This document shows positions 1 to 7,955 of a DNA stretch of 27,381 nucleotides, in pieces. Positions within the stretch are counted from its first letter, which is position 1, and the number at the start of each line of letters is the position of its first letter. The notes beneath the pieces are model-generated. The model worked only from the letters and a program-made list of their open reading frames with translations. It was not told the origin of the DNA and did not search any database. The position numbers and the translations under genes were made by a program. Source of the stretch: Saprospiraceae bacterium. Lineage in GTDB: Bacteria; Bacteroidota; Bacteroidia; Chitinophagales; Saprospiraceae. The stretch covers positions 1 through 27,381 of the forward strand of contig JADZBJ010000404.1 in assembly GCA_020852155.1 (NCBI GenBank), in the 5' to 3' direction.

Positions 1-1
1 C

Positions 2-862
2 TATAAAATCCTGAGCATGACGGATGCCATCGGTAAAAAACCGGACGTGGCTATTTTCTCGGCGGGCGGCTCTGTATCGAAGGAAATGGCGCCGCGTTTT
101 GCAGAGGTCGGCACTGTTGTTATTGACAACTCGTCGGCATGGCGCATGGATCCCGAAAAAAAATTAGTGGTGCCGGAGGTGAATGCTCAGGTTTTGACCA
201 AGAAAGATAAAATCATCGCCAATCCGAACTGCTCCACCATTCAGATGGTAGTCGCGCTCAAGCCACTGCATGATCGCTATAAAATCAAACGCATCGTTGT
301 CAGCACCTATCAAAGCGTGACGGGTACTGGCGTGAAAGCCGTCAACCAGCTGATGAACGAGCGCAAAGGCAAGACCGTCGCCGATCGCGCCTATGCTTAT
401 CAGATTGACCTCAACCTGTTGCCTCATATTGATGTGTTCACTGACAATGGCTACACCAAAGAGGAGATGAAAATGGTCAATGAAACGAAAAAAATCATGG
501 GCGACGACAGCATCCGCGTTACAGCAACAACGGTACGCGTGCCGGTTATGGGCGGGCACTCGGAAGCGGTGAATGTTGAATTCGAACAGGATTTTGACCT
601 CGATGAAGTACGCAAACTGCTGAGCGAAGCACCAGGCGTAGTTGTGCAGGACAATGTTGCTGAATTACAGTACCCGATGCCCCTGCATGCGCATGAAAAA
701 GACGAGGTATTTGTAGGCCGTCTGCGTCGCGACGAAAGCAACCCGAATACCCTGAATATGTGGGTGGTGAGCGATAACCTGCGCAAAGGCGCTGCCACCA
801 ATGCCATTCAAATCGCAGAGTACCTGCTGTCAGTGGGCATTCTGAAAACGAAAAAAAAGTAA
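2..862 (+). CDS. asd: Aspartate-semialdehyde dehydrogenase, 5'-truncated by window edge
   Basis: Reduces aspartyl phosphate to aspartate semialdehyde with NADPH in the cytoplasm, the branch point to lysine (diaminopimelate), threonine and methionine. The frame is open from base 2, before the first in-window ATG at 17. Roughly 40-50 N-terminal residues, including the start of the nucleotide-binding fold, therefore lie outside the window. Visible family motifs are FSAGGSVSKE, the catalytic-cysteine loop NPNCST and the GGHSE segment carrying the catalytic histidine. The C terminus is intact and ends at TAA 860-862. The last base of that stop is the first base of a long inverted repeat shared with the convergent gene downstream. 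Identification is firm; the true start cannot be seen. Confidence 0.95.
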   Translation, partial: YKILSMTDAIGKKPDVAIFSAGGSVSKEMAPRFAEVGTVVIDNSSAWRMDPEKKLVVPEVNAQVLTKKDKIIANPNCSTIQMVVALKPLHDRYKIKRIVVSTYQSVTGTGVKAVNQLMNERKGKTVADRAYAYQIDLNLLPHIDVFTDNGYTKEEMKMVNETKKIMGDDSIRVTATTVRVPVMGGHSEAVNVEFEQDFDLDEVRKLLSEAPGVVVQDNVAELQYPMPLHAHEKDEVFVGRLRRDESNPNTLNMWVVSDNLRKGAATNAIQIAEYLLSVGILKTKKK

Positions 863-964
863 GTTATTAGTGGTGAGCGGTAAGTGGTTAGAGGTTAGTT
901 TTTTTATACACTACAAATGTTGAATCACTAACCTCTAACCGTTTACCACTTACCACTAATAACT
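862..964. repeat. Inverted repeat between convergent genes, likely bidirectional terminator
   Basis: Two 38-nt arms, 862-899 and 927-964, are reverse complements with four mismatches and a 27-nt loop. The left arm starts on the last base of the asd stop codon. The right arm covers the stop (956-958) and last two sense codons of the minus-strand gene. The left arm is followed by a T-run (899-905). The arms are built from short words such as taagtggttag and accactaat, and similar words recur near 15290-15405 and 21210-21292. A transcription-ending role is inferred from position and structure. Confidence 0.75.
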
Positions 965-1825
965 CAATTTTGCCAACGCGGCCTGTACCGTTGCCTTGTC
1001 TTCAGTGTAGGTTACGCCGTACCACTGGCTATCGCTGGTGAGCACTTTCAGGCGAATTTTTCCTTCCTGAATCATACGGTTGGCTACGGTCGGTATGTAA
1101 AATTCCGCTTTGGGATTTTCCTGATTGGCCAGTACGAATGCTCGAAACTGGCTTTCGATTTCCGGCAAAATGCTGTGGTGGAATCCCCAGAAATTCATGG
1201 ACACCGGTGTGTCATCGCTCAACGGATGACGAACGCCATTTTCCACATAAGCAATACCCTCCGGGAAGCGTTCGATTTGAGTGCGTTCAGTTACGCCGCT
1301 CAGGAAGCCTGCATGATCTACTTCGCAGACGCCGCGCGACACTGCGCCATTTTCAGATAAAGTATTGCCCACGGCGTAGGCCACCATACCATACTGATCG
1401 GGCGCACAATCCTGGCGAAGGAAATCACCTATTTTTTGAAAAGCATCAGCGCCGTAAAAATCATCGGCATTGATCGTCACAAAAGGCTCTGTGAGGTGCT
1501 CGCGGGCCGACAACACCGCATGGCCTGTACCCCAGGGCTTGAGGCGTTCAGGGCGCTCTTCCAGCCATTCAAGCGCCGTATCCATTTCCTGAAATGCGTA
1601 TTCCGTACGGATCAGCGGCTCGATACGCGGCCCTAATTTTTCACGAAAAGCCGCTTCAATGTCTTTTCTGATGACAAAAACGACTTTCCCAAAACCAGCC
1701 CTGATGGCATCCTGAACAGAATATTCCAGAATAGCCTGGCCTTTTGGCCCCATGCCGTCAATTTGTTTCAGTCCGCCGTAACGCGAGCCAATGCCCGCTG
1801 CCAATATCAAAAGTGTGGGTTTCAT
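956..1825 (-). CDS. Sugar-phosphate nucleotidyltransferase-like protein
   Basis: A 289-residue cytoplasmic protein of the NTP_transferase fold, which joins a nucleoside triphosphate and a sugar 1-phosphate to give an NDP-sugar. The N-terminal signature LAAGIGSRYGGLKQ (residues 8-21) is the nucleotide-binding loop. GTGHAV (about 99-104) and NADDFYG (D121/D122, probable metal ligands) follow in family order. The full length is present, from ATG at 1825 to TAG at 956-958. The specific sugar and nucleotide cannot be told from sequence. Relatives in Bacteroidota are usually annotated only as nucleotidyltransferase; a MurU-like cell-wall-recycling role is possible but unsupported here because no kinase partner is adjacent. 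No Shine-Dalgarno or -7 promoter motif is seen; the upstream DNA is all GATTCGATT-type repeat, so it may be read from the DUF4350 gene upstream. Confidence 0.85.
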   Translation of the reverse strand: MKPTLLILAAGIGSRYGGLKQIDGMGPKGQAILEYSVQDAIRAGFGKVVFVIRKDIEAAFREKLGPRIEPLIRTEYAFQEMDTALEWLEERPERLKPWGTGHAVLSAREHLTEPFVTINADDFYGADAFQKIGDFLRQDCAPDQYGMVAYAVGNTLSENGAVSRGVCEVDHAGFLSGVTERTQIERFPEGIAYVENGVRHPLSDDTPVSMNFWGFHHSILPEIESQFRAFVLANQENPKAEFYIPTVANRMIQEGKIRLKVLTSDSQWYGVTYTEDKATVQAALAKLSY

Positions 1826-1863
1826 TTATTGATTCGATTATTTCGATTAAGTCCGAATGATTC

Positions 1864-2029
1864 GATTGATCCGATTGATTCTATTAAGTCCGATTGATTC
1901 GATTTTTCACCACTAAGACACGAAGGAACACGAAGAGGCACTAAGAAAATCCGCGTGTTATCCGCGTTCCATCCACTCTACGACGGGCAATCGAACCAAT
2001 CGGATTTAATCGAATCAATCGGCTCAATC
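1864..2029. repeat. Fold-back repeat of GATTCGATT words
   Basis: Arms at 1864-1904 and 1989-2029 (41 nt each) are reverse complements at about 37 of 41 positions. They consist of the words gattgattc, ccgattgatt and attaagtccg. The right arm runs into the stop codon (2028-2030) of the minus-strand DUF4350 gene, so the structure could end its transcript. The 84-nt loop has its own short repeats (cactaagacacgaag / cacgaagaggcactaag) and the words aatccgcg and tatccgcg, which also make up the array at 11193-11329. GATT-type repeats continue to about 1830, just before the nucleotidyltransferase start. Confidence 0.75.
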
Positions 2030-3341
2030 ATTTCGCTGTTTTCCAGAAATGATCAATGCTTTGATGCAGATCAACGGCCATTTGTTCAATGGGTTGGTAT
2101 CGAACGGTGGCTTCGTATTGTTTAAAAAGATTTGTGATTTGTGTTTCCGGCACTTTGGAGGCCATTGCCAGGTTGCGAATGTGCTCCTCGCCAACTTTCA
2201 GCATTTTTGACTCGGTGTCCATTGGAATGCTGATGTTGTAGCGATCCCGAACATCGCCCAGGAACAGCCGCATATTTTGAATACAAAGTTGTTGAAAATC
2301 GCTGGCCTTGAAATGCAGGTGCGCTATGGTGGAAATAAATTCGTAGGACGTATTTTCATTTTTAGGTAAAATCGGGATGATCTGCCGCCGCCGTTTTGCC
2401 CGGAACAACAACCAAAGTCCGGTTAAAATCGCCAACAAATACCAGGCCCATGCCAGTGCGGGTTGCTTGAGGATGAAACTCAGCAAATGGTCGTCTTCCA
2501 GGTTGTTGCCGGAGTAAGGGCTGCCATTTCGGCGGCGGGCCACGGCTTCAGGCACACGACTTGTAGCATCCCAGTAAATATCGCCTTCCGGCAAATGAGA
2601 TAAAACGCCTGCGATATAGGGCCGCATGGAGCGTTTTGACAGTGTGTAGTTGGAAAAGGCAATCGGGTTGGTATGCAGCAAAAAACGGCCTTTGCCATGC
2701 GGAAATGACACGTAATTGGCGTGCGTTCCGTTCAGTCGCCCCAATACGCGCTGTGGCAGATTTTCGCAGAAAAACTGCTCGTCGGCGTAATGCCAATAGT
2801 AGGATTTTCGCTCATTCTGTTGGGCATATTGCAACGGATAGGCTGTATCCGGCAGGGTTGGTGTGATTAGTGAAGCGCTCACTAATGAATCTTCAAATGA
2901 CGCGTAATCCGACCAGATGGCGTCGCCGCATTCCTCAAAATAAATGAAGGTCATGAGGTCAAAAGGAATGCTTTTGCTGGCAATAAAAGCCGTATTTCCT
3001 CGAGCCACAAAATCAAGCAGTCGCTGCGTACTCACTGAATCGAGGTACATAGCCTCGCCCACGAACACATAATTGTAGCGTTGCGTACTGTCTTGTGGTA
3101 GTTCGAAGCCGACATTTTTGCTGATGTTTTTACAGGTTTTTCCTGAAAAATAATCATCCAGCAAAGCCCTGAATGCCTGCGTGCCGTAGGGTTGGTCGTT
3201 GGTTTCGCTGTAGCCTTTTTTAGACCACGACGATTCCTCCCAGTCAAAACGCGTTTTTTGCTGCTGATACCAGGCCAGAGCGCCCAGCAACAGCAGGACA
3301 GCAAGTACTCCCAGAATGACAGGCCAATAACCGCGTTTCAT
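2028..3341 (-). CDS. DUF4350-type membrane protein of unknown function
   Basis: A 437-residue protein with an N-terminal membrane segment (about 7-24). An extracytoplasmic domain of about 265 residues follows, then a second membrane helix (about 295-314), a basic stop-transfer RAKRRR and a cytoplasmic tail of about 115 residues. Layout and sequence (GTQAFRALLDDYF, YVFVGE, FVARGNTAFIA) resemble DUF4350 proteins, whose extracytoplasmic part looks like a glutamine-amidotransferase-type fold without clear catalytic residues. In other genomes I recall this family next to MoxR ATPase, DUF58 and DUF4129 genes; none is here, so the gene stands alone. The start is supported by a TAACTTCG promoter element ending four bases before the ATG. 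Function is unknown. Confidence 0.75.
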   Translation of the reverse strand: MKRGYWPVILGVLAVLLLLGALAWYQQQKTRFDWEESSWSKKGYSETNDQPYGTQAFRALLDDYFSGKTCKNISKNVGFELPQDSTQRYNYVFVGEAMYLDSVSTQRLLDFVARGNTAFIASKSIPFDLMTFIYFEECGDAIWSDYASFEDSLVSASLITPTLPDTAYPLQYAQQNERKSYYWHYADEQFFCENLPQRVLGRLNGTHANYVSFPHGKGRFLLHTNPIAFSNYTLSKRSMRPYIAGVLSHLPEGDIYWDATSRVPEAVARRRNGSPYSGNNLEDDHLLSFILKQPALAWAWYLLAILTGLWLLFRAKRRRQIIPILPKNENTSYEFISTIAHLHFKASDFQQLCIQNMRLFLGDVRDRYNISIPMDTESKMLKVGEEHIRNLAMASKVPETQITNLFKQYEATVRYQPIEQMAVDLHQSIDHFWKTAK

Positions 3342-3345
3342 GCCG

Positions 3346-3353
3346 CGAAGTTA
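3346..3353 (-). promoter_or_regulatory. Probable -7 element TAACTTCG for the DUF4350 gene
   Basis: Read on the minus strand, TAACTTCG matches the Bacteroidota -7 consensus TAnnTTTG/TAnnTTCG and is followed by CGGC and then the ATG at 3341. A TTTG lies 15 bases upstream, closer than the usual 17-23. With only four bases before the ATG, transcription should start at or next to the first codon, giving a leaderless mRNA. Confidence 0.5.
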
Positions 3354-3396
3354 GACATGATTTTTTTGCAAAGCAGCGTGGTTGGATAAAAAGCCT

Positions 3397-3404
3397 TACT
3401 TTCG
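3397..3404 (+). promoter_or_regulatory. Probable -7 element TACTTTCG for the DUF2851 gene
   Basis: TACTTTCG fits TAnnTTYG and lies 26 bases before the ATG at 3431, in the 89-bp space shared with the divergent DUF4350 gene. No well-spaced TTG -33 element was found. Confidence 0.45.
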
Positions 3405-3430
3405 CACACACGATTTTAAACACGCTCATC

Positions 3431-4699
3431 ATGCACGAATCATTTCTCCACTTCCTGTGGCAATGGCGGCGGTTTGACGCCCGTGACCTTCGCAGCACCG
3501 AAGGTCAACCATTGCGCATCGAAAGGCAAGGCATAAAAAATACCCATGCCGGCCCCGATTTTTTCAACGCTCAAGTCTGGATTGACAACACCCGCTGGGC
3601 GGGCAATGTCGAACTGCATGTACGCAGTTCTGAATGGCATGCCCACGGCCACAGCGATGATCCGGCTTACGACAATGTTGTGTTGCACGTCGTGCTCGAC
3701 GAAGACCGCCCCGTGGTGCGACAAAACGGCGAGCGCATTCCGTGCCTGGAATTAAAAGGTCGAATACCAGAGCATTTAACCCTGATCTGGCAACAACTGG
3801 AATACGAACGCCAACAGATTCCATGCGCAGATTTCTTTTTGAAAATACCGCATATCATTCGGTTTAACTGGCTCGACCGATTGCTCATCGAACGGCTGGA
3901 ACAAAAAACGCTGGTCATTGCCCAAATCCTGGAACGCCATCAACGGCATTGGGAAGCGGCATTTTATGAACTGTTGGCCCGTAATTTTGGCCTGAAAGTC
4001 AATGCCGAACCCTTTGAAACCCTGGCGCGCCAACTGCCGCTGAATATTGTAGCCCGACATAAAAACAACCTGATGCAAGTCGAGGCGCTGGTGTTCGGCC
4101 AGGCAGGCCTGCTCGACGGCGAATGGGCAGATGAATATCCGAAAGCCCTGGCGCGAGAATACCGACACCTTCGGCGAAAATTCAACCTGACGCCGATGGA
4201 AGCAGCGCAGTGGAAATTTTTACGTCTGCGCCCGGCTAATTTTCCGACTGTTCGACTGGCGCAATTTGCAGCCTTGCTGCATTGCTCGGTGAATTTATTC
4301 TCCAAAATATTGGAAATGAACAACTTGCGCGATCTGGAACACCTTTTCGATGTGGAAGTTTCCGACTACTGGCTGACGCATTTTCGATTTGACAAAGCAT
4401 CTGTAAAGCGCCCGAAACGCCTCGGGCGGGATTTTTTACACCTTCTTTTTATCAATACCATCGTGCCGTTTCTGTTTCATTACGGAAAGGAAAATGCACG
4501 CGACGACCTTCAAAAACGCGCCCTGGAATGGCTGGAACATCTGCCGCCCGAAACCAACGCTATCCTTGACGATTGGGCGAATTTGGGCCAAACAGCCCGA
4601 AATGCCTACCAATCGCAAGCCCTGATTCACCTCAAAACGCATTATTGCGATCAACGGAGGTGCCTGGAATGCGCCATCGGCAATTCGATTTTGAAATAA
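3431..4699 (+). CDS. DUF2851 family protein
   Basis: A 422-residue soluble protein with no signal peptide or membrane segment. The N-terminal half carries conserved DUF2851 blocks: NTHAGPDFFNAQVWIDN (about 37-53), then GNVELHVRSSEWHAHGH and YDNVVLHVV. These include several His, Asp and Glu residues that could form an active or metal site, though I know of no proven activity. The C-terminal half is helical and ends in a cysteine pair, CDQRRCLEC. The family is common in Bacteroidota and has no established role. It is read in the same direction as parC, 184 bp upstream, but parC has its own promoter-like element, so co-transcription is uncertain. Confidence 0.8.
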   Translation: MHESFLHFLWQWRRFDARDLRSTEGQPLRIERQGIKNTHAGPDFFNAQVWIDNTRWAGNVELHVRSSEWHAHGHSDDPAYDNVVLHVVLDEDRPVVRQNGERIPCLELKGRIPEHLTLIWQQLEYERQQIPCADFFLKIPHIIRFNWLDRLLIERLEQKTLVIAQILERHQRHWEAAFYELLARNFGLKVNAEPFETLARQLPLNIVARHKNNLMQVEALVFGQAGLLDGEWADEYPKALAREYRHLRRKFNLTPMEAAQWKFLRLRPANFPTVRLAQFAALLHCSVNLFSKILEMNNLRDLEHLFDVEVSDYWLTHFRFDKASVKRPKRLGRDFLHLLFINTIVPFLFHYGKENARDDLQKRALEWLEHLPPETNAILDDWANLGQTARNAYQSQALIHLKTHYCDQRRCLECAIGNSILK

Positions 4700-4847
4700 G
4701 TTTCAGACAGATAACCTGGGTAAAATGCGCAGGGCTGGGAGGTTGTTTCAAAAAACGCCCGGCACTTTCAATCTTTCACGACCTATACGGAAGAAATTCA
4801 TGTTTTAATTAAAAACAAAAAGTTTTATTTTAAAACATAAAACCTGC

Positions 4848-4855
4848 TACTTTTG
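4848..4855 (+). promoter_or_regulatory. Probable -7 element TACTTTTG for parC
   Basis: TACTTTTG matches TAnnTTTG exactly. It follows an A/T-only stretch (4802-4840) with self-complementary words gttttaatt and attttaaaac. The leader to the ATG at 4884 is about 25 nt and has no Shine-Dalgarno sequence, as usual in this phylum. Confidence 0.6.
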
Positions 4856-4883
4856 CCCATCGTTTTTCATTTCGATCCCTTTT

Positions 4884-7571
4884 ATGGCAAAGCAAAAACG
4901 CGATAATTCCACGCCGCCAACCACATCGCAAAATCACGAAGATCACGTCATCACCCTGTCGGGGATGTACCAGAACTATTTTCTGGATTATGCGAGTTAT
5001 GTTATCCTTGAACGCGCTGTTCCGGCGATTGAAGATGGCCTGAAGCCCGTACAAAGGCGCATTCTGCATGCCATGTTTGAGCAGCACGACGGGCGTTATC
5101 ATAAAGTGGCTAACCTCATTGGCCAGACCATGCAATACCACCCGCATGGCGATGCGGCCATTGGCGACGCCATGGTCAACATGGGGCAGAAGGAGTTGAT
5201 GATTGACTGTCAGGGTAACTGGGGCGATTTTCGCACGGGCGATTCTGCCGCGGCGCCGCGTTATATCGAGGCGCGCCTGACCAAATTCGCGCTGGATGTG
5301 GCTTTTAACCACGACACGACAGTCTGGCAAATGAGCTACGACGGTCGCAAGCGCGAGCCGGTTAATCTGCCGATGAAATTCCCGCTCATCCTGGCGCATG
5401 GTACAGAAGGTATTGCCGTTGGTCTTTCCACACGCATTTTGCCGCATAATTTTATCGAAATCATCAAGGCGAGCATCGCGTCGCTCAAAGGCCGTAAATC
5501 TGAACTTATTCCAGACTTTCCCACGGGCGGTCTGGTGGATGCAGCGAATTACAACGGCGGCGCGCGCGGTGGCAAATTGCGTGTACGCGCCAAAATCAAG
5601 GAAATTGATAAAAAAACGCTTCAAATTACAGAGATTCCCTTTGGCGTCACCACCGGCGACTTGATCGAAAGCATCCTGAAAGCCAACGACAAGGGTCAGA
5701 TCAAGATCAAAAAAGTGGTGGATAAAGTTGCCGCCAATATTGACATTGAAATCGAATTACAGCCTGGCGTCAGTCCCGATGTTACCATTGATGCGTTGTA
5801 TGCTTTCACTGATTGTGAAGTCAGTATCAGCCCCAACTGCTGCGTCATTGTTGATGATAAACCGGTATTTACGGATGTAAACGAATTGCTGCGCATTTCA
5901 ACGGATAACACCCGCGAACTGCTGCGACTGGAACTGGAAATCCAGCGCGCCGAACTGGAAGAAAAACTCCACTTCGCCTCGTTGGAAAAGATATTTATTG
6001 AAAATCGCATTTACCGCGACATCGAAGAGTGCGAAACCTGGGAGGCCGTTCTGGAAACCATTGACAAGGGCTTAAAAAAGTATGTCATTACGCCCGCCGA
6101 CCCTGGTTACGCCAAAGAATCCAAAAAAATAAAGCTGCTCCGTGAGGTCACCGAAGAGGACATTGTTCGCTTGACGGAAATCCGCATCAAGCGCATTTCA
6201 AAATTCAACGCCTTCAAAGCCGACGAGGAAATTGCCAAACTCAATGGCGAGTTGGAGGAAACCAAGCATCACCTGGTCCACCTGACAGAATATGCCATCG
6301 CGTATTTTGAAAATTTGCTGGCGAAACACGGCAAAGGCCGCGAAAGGCGCACTGAAATCGCCGCTTTTGATACTATTCAAGCCACAGCCGTTGTGGCGAA
6401 CAATGCCAAATTGTATGTTAATCGCGCCGACGGATTTATCGGTACAGGCCTGAAAAAAGACGAGTTCGTTCAGGACTGCTCGGATATTGACGATGTGATC
6501 ATTTTCCGCCGCGACGGCGTCATGAAAATCGTGCGCATCGGTGATAAAACATTTGTCGGCAAAGACATCGTGCATGTGGCCGTCTGGAAAAAGAACGACG
6601 AACGCACGACCTACAACATGGCATACTCCGACGCGAAAACGGGAAAAACTTTCGTCAAGCGTTTTAATGTCACAGCCATTACCCGCGATAAGGACTATCA
6701 ATTGGGCGCTGATACCAAAGGCTCCAAAATGCTATACCTGACGGCCAATCCGAACGGTGAAAGTGAGGTGGTTAAAGTAACGCTCACGGCAGCGAGTACC
6801 GCACGGGTCAAAATATTCGACTACGATTTTGCAGAACTGGCCATCAAAGGACGCGACTCGATGGGTAATGTGCTGACCAAATATCCGGTAAAGGAAATCC
6901 GTCAGAAAGAAGTTGGCAAGAGTACCATCGGCGCTCAAAAACTGTGGTTTGACGACATCACCGGTCGCCTCAATACCCAGGAACGCGGCGCTTTGCTGGG
7001 TGAATTCGACACCGGCGACAGCCTGTTTATCCTCTTCAACGACGGCTCTTACGAAGTCACGGACCTCGATGTACAACAGCGTTTTGACATGAAGGAAATC
7101 CAGCATTTGTGCAAACTGACGCCCGAACTGGTGGTCAATGCCGTCCACTTCGACGGACATAAAGGCTGGACAATGATCAAGCGTTTCAAAATCGAAACCA
7201 ACAAACTCAAAGAGCGTTACTCTTTCCTGACCGATCACCCTAAATCCAAGCTGCTTTTTGCTTCCCTGAAACCCAACCCGCGCATTAAATACACCCTCAA
7301 AATCAAAGGCAAGGCCATGACCGGCGAGGTGTCATTGGGTGAATTTATGGAAACCAAAGGCTGGAAAGCCGTTGGTAACCGTCTGAGCGACCAGATATTG
7401 AGCGCCGTTAAGGAAATTGAACCGGGGGAGTCAAAATTGCTTCATAAGTCTGAAACGCCAGCGGCGGCAGCGGTGCAGCAAACGAGCCTGTTTGAGCAGC
7501 CCGAACCACCGGCAGAGGTTAGCGAAAACAGCAAAAAGACATATAAAGCAGGCGATACGATTGAGTTTTAA
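4884..7571 (+). CDS. parC: DNA topoisomerase IV subunit A (GyrA/ParC family)
   Basis: The DNA-cleaving subunit of a type IIA topoisomerase that decatenates and relaxes chromosomes together with the ATPase subunit ParE. At 895 residues it is complete. The breakage-reunion domain includes the active-site tyrosine in AAPRYIEAR (Y127) and the helix-turn-helix YHPHGDAAIGDAM (85-97) where quinolones bind. The C-terminal half carries beta-pinwheel-like repeats but no recognisable gyrase box (QRRGGKG), which favours ParC over GyrA. Position 91, equivalent to the quinolone-anchoring Ser80 of E. coli ParC, is Ala, while the acidic partner D95 is kept. parE is not adjacent. The C-terminal 45 residues are a disordered Ala/Pro/Glu-rich tail. 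The TAA stop overlaps by one base the inverted repeat that starts the 40-bp array. Confidence 0.92.
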   Translation: MAKQKRDNSTPPTTSQNHEDHVITLSGMYQNYFLDYASYVILERAVPAIEDGLKPVQRRILHAMFEQHDGRYHKVANLIGQTMQYHPHGDAAIGDAMVNMGQKELMIDCQGNWGDFRTGDSAAAPRYIEARLTKFALDVAFNHDTTVWQMSYDGRKREPVNLPMKFPLILAHGTEGIAVGLSTRILPHNFIEIIKASIASLKGRKSELIPDFPTGGLVDAANYNGGARGGKLRVRAKIKEIDKKTLQITEIPFGVTTGDLIESILKANDKGQIKIKKVVDKVAANIDIEIELQPGVSPDVTIDALYAFTDCEVSISPNCCVIVDDKPVFTDVNELLRISTDNTRELLRLELEIQRAELEEKLHFASLEKIFIENRIYRDIEECETWEAVLETIDKGLKKYVITPADPGYAKESKKIKLLREVTEEDIVRLTEIRIKRISKFNAFKADEEIAKLNGELEETKHHLVHLTEYAIAYFENLLAKHGKGRERRTEIAAFDTIQATAVVANNAKLYVNRADGFIGTGLKKDEFVQDCSDIDDVIIFRRDGVMKIVRIGDKTFVGKDIVHVAVWKKNDERTTYNMAYSDAKTGKTFVKRFNVTAITRDKDYQLGADTKGSKMLYLTANPNGESEVVKVTLTAASTARVKIFDYDFAELAIKGRDSMGNVLTKYPVKEIRQKEVGKSTIGAQKLWFDDITGRLNTQERGALLGEFDTGDSLFILFNDGSYEVTDLDVQQRFDMKEIQHLCKLTPELVVNAVHFDGHKGWTMIKRFKIETNKLKERYSFLTDHPKSKLLFASLKPNPRIKYTLKIKGKAMTGEVSLGEFMETKGWKAVGNRLSDQILSAVKEIEPGESKLLHKSETPAAAAVQQTSLFEQPEPPAEVSENSKKTYKAGDTIEF

Positions 7572-7881
7572 AGTACCGCCGAACCCCGTTCGGCGATGCT
7601 ACGTGAGGTCTGTGCACGCCGAACGGGGTTCGGCGGTACTACGTGTGTGCTGTGCACGCCGAACGGGGTTCGGCGGTACTACGTGTGGTCAGTGCACGCC
7701 GAACGGGGTTCGGCGGTACTACGTGAGGTCATTGCACGCCGAACGGGGTTCGGCGGTACTACGTGTGTGCTGTGCACGCCGAACGGGGTTCGGCGGTGCT
7801 ACGTGTGTGCTGTGCACGCCGAACGGGGTTCGGCGGTACTACGTGTGTGCTGTGCACGCCGAACGGGGTTCGGCGGTACTT
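7571..7881. repeat. 40-bp palindromic tandem array with inverted ends
   Basis: Seven 40-bp units run from 7581 to 7860, plus a half unit to 7880. Each has a hairpin core (cgccgaac, loop ggg, gttcggcg) and a connector that varies slightly (acgtgtgtgctgtgcac, acgtgtggtcagtgcac, acgtgaggtcattgcac, acgtgaggtctgtgcac). In the first unit the centre is inverted (gaaccccgttc). As a result, 7571-7595 and 7857-7881 are perfect 25-nt inverted repeats that bound the array. The left end starts on the last base of the parC stop. The period is not a multiple of three and the connectors are nearly identical, so it is neither a protein repeat nor CRISPR spacers. The array fills most of the 384-bp gap between parC and the RND pump gene. 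Confidence 0.95.
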
Positions 7882-7895
7882 ACGAAACAAGTTTA

Positions 7896-7903
7896 TACAT
7901 TTG
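7896..7903 (+). promoter_or_regulatory. Probable -7 element TACATTTG for the RND pump gene
   Basis: TACATTTG matches TAnnTTTG and starts 15 bp after the end of the 40-bp array. The leader to the ATG at 7956 is about 50 nt. No convincing TTG -33 element was seen; if one exists it would fall in the last array unit. Confidence 0.5.
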
Positions 7904-7955
7904 TCGCCTTTGAGGGCGCGAATCCGCAAAACCTCAAATCATCTTTATTGTTGGT

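Noticed and set aside
4830..5624. 264-residue open frame on the minus strand
   Set aside because: Antisense shadow of parC, covering its promoter and N-terminal part.
7581..7880. CRISPR array
   Set aside because: The connectors between palindromic cores are nearly identical in sequence, the period is only 40 bp, and no cas genes are present.
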